DNA from: DASUZB01 sp036377075
Lineage (GTDB): Bacteria; Actinomycetota; CALGFH01
Direction of reading: 5' to 3'
NCBI GenBank assembly: GCA_036377075.1
Contig: DASUZB010000161.1
Location: 1 to 23,605, forward strand
DNA: 23,605 bases
Shown here: in pieces, positions 7,440-14,388 of the stretch
Numbering within the stretch: the first letter of the stretch is position 1
How the letters are laid out: every line of letters starts with the position of its first letter
Position numbers and translations under genes: made by a program
The notes under the pieces: generated by a model
Told to the model about the DNA's origin: nothing
What the model saw: the letters and a program-made list of their open reading frames with translations, nothing else
Databases searched by the model: none

Positions 7440-7534
7440 GCCACGGCCGGGATCGCCGAGGCGCAGCAGGCGGCCGCCCAGCTCGCCAAGATGTCCACCG
7501 GGTGCAGCGGACCGTCGACGGCTTCCGTCGCTAA
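7440..7534 (+). pseudogene. C-terminal remnant of a methyl-accepting chemotaxis protein
   Basis: Frame one reads ATAGIAEAQQAAAQLAKMST (from 7440). After a one-base shift near 7500 the next frame reads VQRTVDGFRR and stops at TAA (7532-7534). Joined, this is the typical end of actinobacterial chemotaxis receptors: alanine/glutamine-rich heptads, then a leucine-type turn and a VxxFR terminus. A TAG (7434-7436) closes the frame upstream and no receptor body remains before it. No start or ribosome-binding site exists. Identification rests on family pattern memory over about 28 residues. Confidence 0.55.
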
Positions 7535-7658
7535 CGGGTGGGCGACGCCGTCGGGGACCTCGGCGAACCCTTGGTGAACAGTCGGTAAGTCCGGTTAGTG
7601 GACCCGCCGATCGCGCATGAAGGTCATGCCGCCCCTACGGCCTGCGGGAGGAACCCGG

Positions 7659-8126
7659 GTGATCTACCTGGTCCGTCACGGCCACGCCGGCGACAAGCGA
7701 GCCTGGGCCGGCGACGACGCCCTGCGGCCGCTGTCGGCCACCGGCCACCGCGAGGCCGCCGGGCTCCTGGTCCAGCTCCGGACCGAGCTGGTCGCCAGAA
7801 TCCTGTCCAGCCCGACGCTGCGCTGCCAGCAGACCGTCTGGCCCCTGGCGGCGCAGCGCCGCCTCCGGGTCGACCTCGACCCGGGCCTGGACGTGGACGC
7901 CGCCGCCGAGGCGGCAACCGCCCTGCTGCTCGCGCCTGCCCTCGGCGACGCCGTGCTGTGCACGCACGGGGAGCTGATCGGCGAGCTCCTCGGCCGCCTG
8001 CGCGACGCCGGCGCCCCGATCCCCGCCGACGCCACCTGGCCGAAGGGCTCGACCTGGAGGCTGCGCCCGTCCGGCGGACGGATCGCCGAGGCGTCCTACC
8101 TGCCCCCGCTCCGCCACGCCGGATGA
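7659..8126 (+). CDS. sixA: SixA-like phosphohistidine phosphatase
   Basis: A 155-residue histidine-phosphatase-superfamily protein close to the size of SixA enzymes. It starts IYLVRHGHAG, with catalytic RHG at residues 6-8. LSATGHREA and ARILSSPTLRCQQTV follow the family's usual GxxEA and SSPxxRxxQT order, and the second histidine is in VLCTHGELIGE. Family members remove phosphate from histidine phosphotransfer domains or small substrates; the target here is unknown. GTG 7659 is chosen because GGGAGGA ends six bases before it and the protein then begins exactly at the first strand. ATG 7617 or 7626 would add an arginine/proline-rich extension. It is followed by glycosyltransferase debris, so it is likely a single-gene unit. 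Confidence 0.85.
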   Translation: MIYLVRHGHAGDKRAWAGDDALRPLSATGHREAAGLLVQLRTELVARILSSPTLRCQQTVWPLAAQRRLRVDLDPGLDVDAAAEAATALLLAPALGDAVLCTHGELIGELLGRLRDAGAPIPADATWPKGSTWRLRPSGGRIAEASYLPPLRHAG

Positions 8127-8139
8127 CGCCGAGCCCCCT

Positions 8140-8375
8140 GGCATCATCGGCCTGCCGAGCCCGCGCGTCGAGGCGGCGTTGCGGCGCTTGGCGCCCGACG
8201 TGGTACACCTCGCCTCGAGGGTCGCGCTGGCACGCAAGGGGCCACCGTGGCACGGCGGCTGGGCGTGCCGGCGGTCGCGGTTCCCAGACCGACGTGGCGA
8301 ACTCCTGCCCCGCTACGGGCTGCGCGGCATGCAGCGGGCCACCTGGTGCTGACTCTTACAGCTAGCCGCGGCGCC
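8140..8375 (+). pseudogene. Frameshifted remnant of a GT4 (MgtA/PimB-type) glycosyltransferase
   Basis: Three frames carry one continuous glycosyltransferase signature. The first is GIIGLPSPRVEAALRRLAPD followed by VVHLAS (from 8140). A shift near 8235 gives GATVARRLGVPAVAV, a further shift gives QTDVAN, and the first frame returns with LLPRYGLRGMQRATWC. An in-frame TGA (8350-8352) follows where a tryptophan would be expected, then LLQLAA. GT4 mannosyltransferases have this order (xxLPSPRV..PDVVHLASP..GVPAVAVYQTDV..RYGL). The N-terminal domain and the whole nucleotide-sugar domain are missing. The piece lies directly after the phosphatase stop. Confidence 0.75.
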
Positions 8376-8488
8376 GGTGCGGGCGCGCCGCCGGCCCGAC
8401 GCCTGCCGGCCACCTGCTGCTCGCCTTGCCGGCCTATGCTTGGCGCGGCCGCCTCGGACGGGCGGCGCAGCTGCACGAGGGGGGCGAG

Positions 8489-9019
8489 GTGCGACGGTAC
8501 CTGGGTGACCCGGCGGTCCGGCGGGGCGTCTACGACGGCGTCGTGGTCGCGGCCGCGCTGGCGGTCCTGGTGGTGTGGACCAACGTGCTGTTCCCGGGCG
8601 GTCCCAACGAGAGCGACAGCGACCCGGAGTACGTCAGGCAGATCCTGGCCGTCTACGCGGCGTTGGCGCTGCTGCTGGCGGCGATCGGCGCGCACGGCCG
8701 GCCAGGGGCGGCCAGCGCGGTGGACGGGGTCAAGGCGGGCGCCGCCGCGGGCCTGGTGGTCGCCGCGCTGACGATGGCGACGTTCCTGGTGGTCGACAAC
8801 GTCTTCTTCGACGTCGTCAGCCAGCAGCACGACAAGGTGGTCAGCTTCGCCGGCAGCGGCTGGTCGTCGATGCGGGCCTGGGTCAACTACCAGTTGCTCG
8901 GCGGGAGCCTGTTCGTGCTGCCGGCGGGCACCGCGTTCGGGGCGGTGCTCGGCTACCTCGGCGGCCAGCTGCGCGCGGGCCGAAGAGGCAACGGGTGCGC
9001 CGCCAACTCCGGCGGCTAG
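8489..9019 (+). CDS. Four-helix membrane protein of unknown function
   Basis: 176 residues from GTG 8489, just after a GAGGGGGGCGAG ribosome-binding stretch. Hydrophobic helices are visible at about residues 17-34 (VVVAAALAVLVVW), 50-68 (ILAVYAALALLLAAIG), 82-100 (AGAAAGLVVAALTMATFLVV) and 135-158 (LLGGSLFVLPAGTAFGAVLG). Acidic loop GPNESDSDPEYV lies between helices one and two, and DVVSQQHDKVVSFAGSGWSS between three and four. I do not recognise a named family; the layout resembles small integral membrane proteins without catalytic motifs. It converges on the acyl-CoA dehydrogenase gene, and the two stop codons share the bases CTAG (9016-9019). A longer in-frame start at 8426 is less likely because its N-terminus is arginine-rich. 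Confidence 0.75.
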   Translation: MRRYLGDPAVRRGVYDGVVVAAALAVLVVWTNVLFPGGPNESDSDPEYVRQILAVYAALALLLAAIGAHGRPGAASAVDGVKAGAAAGLVVAALTMATFLVVDNVFFDVVSQQHDKVVSFAGSGWSSMRAWVNYQLLGGSLFVLPAGTAFGAVLGYLGGQLRAGRRGNGCAANSGG

Positions 9020-10185
9020 ACGAAGGCGCTGTGGCCGGTGATGGCGCGGCCGACGATCAGGGTGTTCACCTCCCGGGTGCCCTCGTAGGAGTAGAGCGCC
9101 TCGGCGTCGGCGACGAAGCGGCCGACGTGGTGTTCGAGCAGGATGCCGTTGCCGCCCAGCAGCTCGCGCGCCCAGCCGACCGTCTCGCGCATCCGCGCGG
9201 TGCAGAACGCCTTGGCCAGCGAGGCGTGCTCGTCCGCGGCCAGGCCGGCGGCCTGGAGCTGCGACAGCCGGGCGCACAGGGTGGCCGACGCGGTGGTGTT
9301 GCCAAGCATCCTGACCAGGAGGTCCTGGACGAGCTGGAAGCCGGCGATCGGCCGGCCGAACTGCTCGCGCTCGCCGGCGTAGGCGAGGGCGTGCTCGTAG
9401 GCGCCGCGCGCGCAGCCGACCGCCATCCAGGCCACCCCGGCCCGGGTCATGCGCAGCACCGCGGCGGTGTCCCGGAACGAGCTGGCGTGCCCGAGCCGGT
9501 TGGCCTCGGGGACCCGCACGCCGTCGAGCGTGACCAGCGCGTTCTGCACCACCCGCAGCGCGATCTTGTCCCGCAGCTCCTCGGTCTCGAACCCGGGCGT
9601 GCCCGCCTCGACGACGAAGCCCTTGACCTGGTCGTCGTCGACGTCCCTCGCCCAGATGACGGTGAGGTCGGCGAAGCTGGCGTTGCCGATCCACTTCTTG
9701 TGGCCGTCCAGCACCCAGGCGTCGCCGTCGCGGCGGGCGGTGGTGGTCAGGCCACGGGCCGCGCCGGAGCCGACCTCGGGCTCGGTGAGCCCGAAGGCGC
9801 CGAGCTGCTCCATGCGGGCCATGGCGGGCAGCCAGCGCCGCTTCTGCTCCTCCGAGCCGCACAGGTAGACCGAGCCCATCGCCAGGCCGCCGTGGACGCC
9901 GTTGAAGGTCGCGATCGACGGGTCGGTGCGGGCCAGCTCCATCGCGACCATGCCGTCGAGCAGCGGGCTCCTGCCGGCGCAGCCGTAGCCGCGGTAGGGA
10001 AGCCCGGCGATGCCGAGCTCGGCCAGGCCGGGCAGGATCTCGTGGGGGAACTTCGCCCTGGTCCAGTAGTGGTTGATGATCGGCTGGACCTCCTTCTCCA
10101 TGAAGCCGCGTACGCGGTGGAGCAGCGCGCGGTCCTCCTCGTCGAGGAGCAGCTCGAGGGCGTAGAAGTCGGCGTCGGCAGGCAT
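9016..10185 (-). CDS. Glutaryl-CoA-dehydrogenase-like acyl-CoA dehydrogenase
   Basis: A 389-residue FAD enzyme of the acyl-CoA dehydrogenase family. It matches the glutaryl-CoA dehydrogenase branch: YRGYGCAGRS near the N-terminus, GSEEQKRRWLP, FGLTEPEVGSG, HKKWIGNASFADLTVIWARD, QFGRPIAGFQLVQ, LLGGNGI and the C-terminal YEGTREVNTLIVGRAITG. The catalytic base is E368 in YEGT. Glutaryl-CoA dehydrogenases oxidise and decarboxylate glutaryl-CoA to crotonyl-CoA; the exact substrate here is inferred only from branch similarity. ATG 10185 follows GAGGAGG by five bases. It lies 19 bases after the PHA-depolymerase-like gene and is the last gene of the minus-strand operon, sharing its stop bases with the convergent membrane-protein gene. 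Confidence 0.92.
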   Translation of the reverse strand: MPADADFYALELLLDEEDRALLHRVRGFMEKEVQPIINHYWTRAKFPHEILPGLAELGIAGLPYRGYGCAGRSPLLDGMVAMELARTDPSIATFNGVHGGLAMGSVYLCGSEEQKRRWLPAMARMEQLGAFGLTEPEVGSGAARGLTTTARRDGDAWVLDGHKKWIGNASFADLTVIWARDVDDDQVKGFVVEAGTPGFETEELRDKIALRVVQNALVTLDGVRVPEANRLGHASSFRDTAAVLRMTRAGVAWMAVGCARGAYEHALAYAGEREQFGRPIAGFQLVQDLLVRMLGNTTASATLCARLSQLQAAGLAADEHASLAKAFCTARMRETVGWARELLGGNGILLEHHVGRFVADAEALYSYEGTREVNTLIVGRAITGHSAFV

Positions 10186-10204
10186 GGCATCCTCCTCGGG
10201 CTCG

Positions 10205-11035
10205 TCAGGTGGGGGCGTCGCCCGGTCGGCCGCCCGGGCGCAGGAACCGGTCGACCACCGGAGCCAGCTCGGCGGCCTCGGTGAGCAGGCCGAGGTGGCC
10301 GCCGTGGTAGACGTGCAGCTCGGCGTCGGGCAGCAGGCGCCGCATGATGCGCGCGTTGGCCAGCGGCACGATCGGGTCGTCGTCGCCGGCGAGCAGCAGG
10401 GTGGGCTGCCGGATCCAGGGCAGCAGCGGCAGGCTGGTCCAGCCGGCGCCGGCGGCGAGCTGGTAGAGGTAGCCGAGCCGCGGGCCCACGCGGGTACGGC
10501 CGTGCAGGAGCGACCGCGCCAGGGCCGGGTCGGACCGCGCGGTCCCGCCGTAGAGCCGGGCGGCGACCCGCTCGGCGTAGACGGGGTCCAGGTAGCGGCG
10601 CGGCGTGGCCATCCGCGCCAGGACCTCCGGCCTGGCGGGCACCATCAGCGTGCCGGTGGCGGTGGCCGCCAGGACCAGCCGCCGGCAGCGGCGGCGGTGG
10701 CACAGCGCGAACTGCTGGGCGAGGCCGCCGCCCCAGGAGATCCCCAGCAGGTCCACGCTGCGATAGCCGAGCTGGTCGAGGAGGCGCGCGAGCAGCCGTG
10801 CCAGCCCGGGCAGCCGGTAGGGCGTCCGCGGCAGGGGCGAGCCACCCACGCCGGGGACGTCGAAGCGGACCACCTCGATCGCGGGGTCGAGCGCGTCGAC
10901 CAGCGGTTGCAGCAGCTCGAGGCTGGCGCCGATGCCGTTGGCGAGCACCAGCGGGGTGCGGGTCCCGTCACCGTGGCGGACCGCCACCCGCAGGGGCTGG
11001 CCGCCGACCACCACGGTGCGCACGGACCTGGCCAT
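10205..11035 (-). CDS. phaZ: PHA-depolymerase-like alpha/beta hydrolase
   Basis: A 276-residue alpha/beta hydrolase that strongly recalls intracellular medium-chain PHA depolymerases of the Pseudomonas PhaZ type. It shares LANGIGASLELLQPLVDAL, FDVPGVGGSP, the lipase box GISWGGGLAQQFA (nucleophile S100), RRLVLAATATGTLMVPARP, MATPRRY, AGAGWTSLPLLPWI, PTLLLAGDDDPIVPLANA (acid in the DDD region) and YHGGHLGLL (H247). It would hydrolyse stored polyester to hydroxyacids. ATG 11035 is seven bases after the PHA synthase stop and has only a weak ribosome-binding site, so coupling to the upstream gene is likely; the open frame before it overlaps the synthase and looks spurious. A general esterase cannot be excluded, but its position behind phaC supports the call. 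Confidence 0.88.
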   Translation of the reverse strand: MARSVRTVVVGGQPLRVAVRHGDGTRTPLVLANGIGASLELLQPLVDALDPAIEVVRFDVPGVGGSPLPRTPYRLPGLARLLARLLDQLGYRSVDLLGISWGGGLAQQFALCHRRRCRRLVLAATATGTLMVPARPEVLARMATPRRYLDPVYAERVAARLYGGTARSDPALARSLLHGRTRVGPRLGYLYQLAAGAGWTSLPLLPWIRQPTLLLAGDDDPIVPLANARIMRRLLPDAELHVYHGGHLGLLTEAAELAPVVDRFLRPGGRPGDAPT

Positions 11036-11042
11036 GGGCGGC

Positions 11043-12752
11043 TCAGCGGTCCAGGACGTAGGTGCCGGGCGCCGGGTCGCTCGGGCGGAAGTCGGCGGCG
11101 CCAAGCCGCCGGGGCGCGGCCTTCTCCCCGCCGCCGCGCTGCTCCAGCCAGCGGGCGTAGTCGGGCCACCAGGAGCCGGGCGTGGGGGTCGCTTGGCTGG
11201 CCCAGGCGGCCGGGTCCGGCGGGTTCTCCGGCGCGGTCCGGAAGGCGGCCTTCTGGTTCCCGGGCGGGTTGACGATCGAGGCGACGTGGCCGCTGCTGGA
11301 CAGCACGAAGCGCACGCTGCCGCCGAGCAGCTGGGTGCTGCGGTAGCAGGACTGCCAGGGGCAGAGGTGGTCGGCGACGCCGGCGACGACGTAGGCGTCC
11401 CGGTCGACCTTGGCCAGGTCCACCGGGGTGCCGAGCATCTGGGCCGCCCCGGGGCGGGTGAGCGCGTTGCCCACCGCGAGCCGGACGAAGTCGCGGTGCA
11501 ACGCGGCCGGCATCCTGGTGGTGTCGGCGTTCCAGTACAGGATGTCGAACGGCGGCGGCGGGCGCCCCTGCAGGTAGTTGTTGACCCAGTAGTTCCAGAT
11601 CAGGTCCGCTGGCCGCAGCCACGCGAACGCCTCGGCGAGGGTACGGCCGTCGAGGAAGCCCCGCGCCGCCGAGGCCGCGACCGCGGCCCACGCGGTGGCC
11701 TCGTCGAGGGCGGCGCTGGCCGCCCCGGCGCGGGCGTGGTCGAGCACGGTCACCGCCAGGCCGAAGCCGGCGACCTGGTCCTGCCGCCCGCTGGCGGCCA
11801 GGTGCGCCAGGACCATCGACGCGAGGATGCCGCCGGAGCACAGCCCGAGCAGCAGCGACCGGTCGGCGCGGCAGATCCGCCGGGTCGCCGCCAGTGCCTC
11901 GACGATCGCCCGCCCGTAGGCGTCGGCGCCCCAGTCGCGGTGCCTGGCGTCGGGGTTGCGCCACGAGATCACGAAGACCTGCTGGCCGCCCTCGACCAGG
12001 TACTCGACCAGGCTGCGTCCGGGGGCGAGGTCGAGGACGTAGTACTTGTTGATGGTCGGCGGGACGACCAGCAGGGGCACGCGGCGCACCCGGGGCGTCC
12101 GCGGCTGGTACTGCAGCAGCTCGAACATCGGCGTGCGCAGCACGACCGCGCCAGGTGTGACGGCGAGGTCGGCGCCGACCTCGAAGGCGTCGGCCGCCAC
12201 CATCGACGGCACCCGTGGCGGCGCGGCCAGGTCGGCGGCCAGGTGCCGTGCGCCGCGGACGACGCTGCCGCCGCCGGAGTCGACCAGCGCCTTCCAGAAG
12301 ACCGGACTGACCAGGGGGTTGTTGCTCGGCGCCAGCGCCTGGACCAGGTTGTCGACCAGGAACGCCAGCCTGGTGGCGTCCCGCCACTCCAGGTCCGCGT
12401 CGTCGAGCAGCCCGCCGGCGGCCTGCGCGGCCGCCAGGTAGGCCTGGACGACGCGGCGCAGCAGGGGGTTGGAGGTCCAGGCAGGGTCGGCGAAGCGGCG
12501 GTCCCGGGGCGACGGCGCCAGGGTGGAGCTGCCGCGGCCGACGCGGGCGAGCTCGACGGCGAGCGCGGTCGTCCGGCGTGCCAGGTCGTCGGGCCGGCGG
12601 GCGAGCGCGGCGGCGAACCGGATGCCCGCCCTGCCGGGCAGGAAGCGCCGCAGCGGCCCCAGCGCGGCGGCGGCGAGCAGCAGGTCGAGGGCCGCGGCGG
12701 CGTCGGCGGCCTCGCCCGTCGAGGGCCTGGTCCCCGCCTGCTGGGCGGTCAC
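11043..12752 (-). CDS. phaC: Poly(3-hydroxyalkanoate) synthase
   Basis: A 569-residue PHA polymerase joining hydroxyacyl-CoA units into storage polyester. The PhaC N-terminal region includes WTSNPLLRRVVQAYLA and NNPLVSPVFWKALVDSGG. The core carries the cysteine lipase box GLCSGG (nucleophile C305), RPADLIWNYWVNNYLQG, FDILYWNADTTRMP, VAGVADHLCPW (D461) and SSSGHVASIVNPPGN (H489), so the triad is complete. The sequence style is nearer to class I/II single-subunit synthases than to PhaC-PhaE or PhaC-PhaR pairs; no phasin or second subunit is adjacent. GTG 12752 overlaps the ligase stop as GTGA, indicating translational coupling; longer starts would lie inside the ligase. Which monomer is used is not visible. 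Confidence 0.94.
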   Translation of the reverse strand: MTAQQAGTRPSTGEAADAAAALDLLLAAAALGPLRRFLPGRAGIRFAAALARRPDDLARRTTALAVELARVGRGSSTLAPSPRDRRFADPAWTSNPLLRRVVQAYLAAAQAAGGLLDDADLEWRDATRLAFLVDNLVQALAPSNNPLVSPVFWKALVDSGGGSVVRGARHLAADLAAPPRVPSMVAADAFEVGADLAVTPGAVVLRTPMFELLQYQPRTPRVRRVPLLVVPPTINKYYVLDLAPGRSLVEYLVEGGQQVFVISWRNPDARHRDWGADAYGRAIVEALAATRRICRADRSLLLGLCSGGILASMVLAHLAASGRQDQVAGFGLAVTVLDHARAGAASAALDEATAWAAVAASAARGFLDGRTLAEAFAWLRPADLIWNYWVNNYLQGRPPPPFDILYWNADTTRMPAALHRDFVRLAVGNALTRPGAAQMLGTPVDLAKVDRDAYVVAGVADHLCPWQSCYRSTQLLGGSVRFVLSSSGHVASIVNPPGNQKAAFRTAPENPPDPAAWASQATPTPGSWWPDYARWLEQRGGGEKAAPRRLGAADFRPSDPAPGTYVLDR

Positions 12753-14251
12753 GGCGACAGGTCCTCGGGCGGCTGCACCTCGCGGCGCAGGAGCTTCCCG
12801 GTGGCGGTTTTCGGCAGCGCCGCCTCCAGCCACAGGTGCCTGGGGTACTTGTAGGCCGCGACCCGCTCCTTGCAGAAGGCCTGCAGCTCCGCCGGGGTGG
12901 CCGCGGCCCCGGGCTTGAGCACCACCGCGGCGCCGACCTCCTCCCCGTGGGTCGGGTGCGGGAGGCCGACCACGGCGGCCTCGGCGACCGCCGGGTGCTC
13001 GTAGAGCACCTCCTCGACCTCGCGCGGGTAGACGTTGTAGCCGCCGCGGATGATCAGGTCCTTCTTGCGGTCGACGATGAAGAAGTAGCCGTCGCCGTCC
13101 TGGCGGGCCAGGTCGCCGGTGCGGAACCAGCCGTCGGGGATCGCCTCGCGGGTGGCCTCCTCGCGGCGCCAGTAGCCCTTCATGACGTTGTGCCCCCGGA
13201 TCGCGACCTCACCGACCTCGCCGCTGGCCACGTCGCCGCCGAGCGCATCGACCAGCCGCATCTCGACGCCGCGGACGGGGGTGCCGATCGAGCCGGGCTT
13301 GCGCACCCGGTCGGGGTGGTTGAACGAGGCGACCGGCGAGGTCTCCGACAGGCCGTAGCCTTCGAGGATGGCGCAGCCGAAGGCGTCCTCGAAGCCGCGT
13401 AGGACCTCGACGGGCAGTGCCGCGCCGCCGGAGACGCAGACGCGCAGCGAGCTCACGTCGTGATCGCCGCGCCGCGGGTGGTGGAGCAGCGCGAGGTACA
13501 TCGTCGGGACGCCCTCGAAGACGGTCACCCGGTCGCGCTCGATCACCTCGAGCGCCTTGCCGGGGTCGAACCGCGCCAGCAGCGTGAGGCAGGCGCCGCT
13601 GCCGACCACGGCGTTCAGCCCGCAGGTCTGGCCGAAGGAGTGGAACAGCGGCAGGCAGCCCATCACCACGTCGTCGGGCTGCAGGTGGAACAGCGTGCTG
13701 GCCGAGACCGCCGCGTTGCGGACCAGGTTGGCGTGGGTCAGCTCGGCGCCCTTGGGCCTGCCGGTGGTGCCCGAGGTGTACAGGATCACCGCGGTGTCGT
13801 CGTCCGCGCGGCCGGTCACCGCCGTCGCCGGGACGGCCCCGTCCAGCAGGTGGTCGAACGCTTCGGGCGCGACCCGGACGCAGCCGGCCCCGGCGGCCTC
13901 GGCGCCCTTGGCGGCCTCCTCGGCAGCCCCCTCCCAGGCGAACAGGACCCTGGCGCCGGAATCGGTCAGGTAGTACTCGACCTCGCGGGCCTTCAGCAGC
14001 GGGTTCATCGGCACCACCACCGCGCCGGCGCGCAGCACGCCGTAGTAGAGCACCGGGAACTCCGCCACGTTGGGCAGCATCACGCCGACCCGGTCGCCCG
14101 GCTCCACGCCGCGGGCGGCCAGCAGGCCGGCGACCCGCGCGGACCGCTCGTCCAGCTCGCGGTAGGTCAAGACCAGGTCGTCGAGCCGGACCGCCGCCCT
14201 GTCCGGGTACATGCCGGCCGCTTCGACCAGGTTCGAGGCCAGGTTCGCCAT
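12749..14251 (-). CDS. Fatty-acyl-CoA ligase (AMP-forming)
   Basis: A 500-residue ANL-superfamily ligase that activates a carboxylic acid to its CoA thioester with ATP. The AMP-binding loop is ILYTSGTTGRPKGAELTH (about residues 155-172). GYGLSETSPVASFNHP, the hinge region GWFRTGDLARQDGDGYFFIV, DRKKDLIIRGGYNVYPREVE and the catalytic-lysine region PKTATGKLLRRE at the C-terminus follow in order. The family and length fit medium- or long-chain acyl-CoA synthetases. ATG 14251 has GGAGG five bases upstream. It is the first enzyme gene after the regulator and overlaps phaC by GTGA. In this operon it probably supplies acyl-CoA for the pathway leading to PHA, or reactivates acids released by the depolymerase. 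Confidence 0.93.
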   Translation of the reverse strand: MANLASNLVEAAGMYPDRAAVRLDDLVLTYRELDERSARVAGLLAARGVEPGDRVGVMLPNVAEFPVLYYGVLRAGAVVVPMNPLLKAREVEYYLTDSGARVLFAWEGAAEEAAKGAEAAGAGCVRVAPEAFDHLLDGAVPATAVTGRADDDTAVILYTSGTTGRPKGAELTHANLVRNAAVSASTLFHLQPDDVVMGCLPLFHSFGQTCGLNAVVGSGACLTLLARFDPGKALEVIERDRVTVFEGVPTMYLALLHHPRRGDHDVSSLRVCVSGGAALPVEVLRGFEDAFGCAILEGYGLSETSPVASFNHPDRVRKPGSIGTPVRGVEMRLVDALGGDVASGEVGEVAIRGHNVMKGYWRREEATREAIPDGWFRTGDLARQDGDGYFFIVDRKKDLIIRGGYNVYPREVEEVLYEHPAVAEAAVVGLPHPTHGEEVGAAVVLKPGAAATPAELQAFCKERVAAYKYPRHLWLEAALPKTATGKLLRREVQPPEDLSP

Positions 14252-14285
14252 CGCCGCCTCCACGCGTCGGTTCCTGCCTGGAAGC

Positions 14286-14310
14286 GTCCCCTCGCACGGC
14301 GCCTGGGGAC
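14286..14310. promoter_or_regulatory. Inverted repeat upstream of the ligase operon
   Basis: GTCCCC (14286-14291) and GGGGAC (14305-14310) form 6-bp inverted arms around a 13-base spacer, 35 bases before the ligase ATG and within the gap after the PucR-type regulator gene. The spacing of arm centres is about two helical turns. It could be an operator for the neighbouring regulator; this is inference from position only. Confidence 0.3.
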
Positions 14311-14388
14311 AATGGCGGGCGGGACAGCGTCAGGCTCGCCGAACTGTTCCCGGCGACAACCGCCGCCCCCGACCAGCACGCCGGCGCC

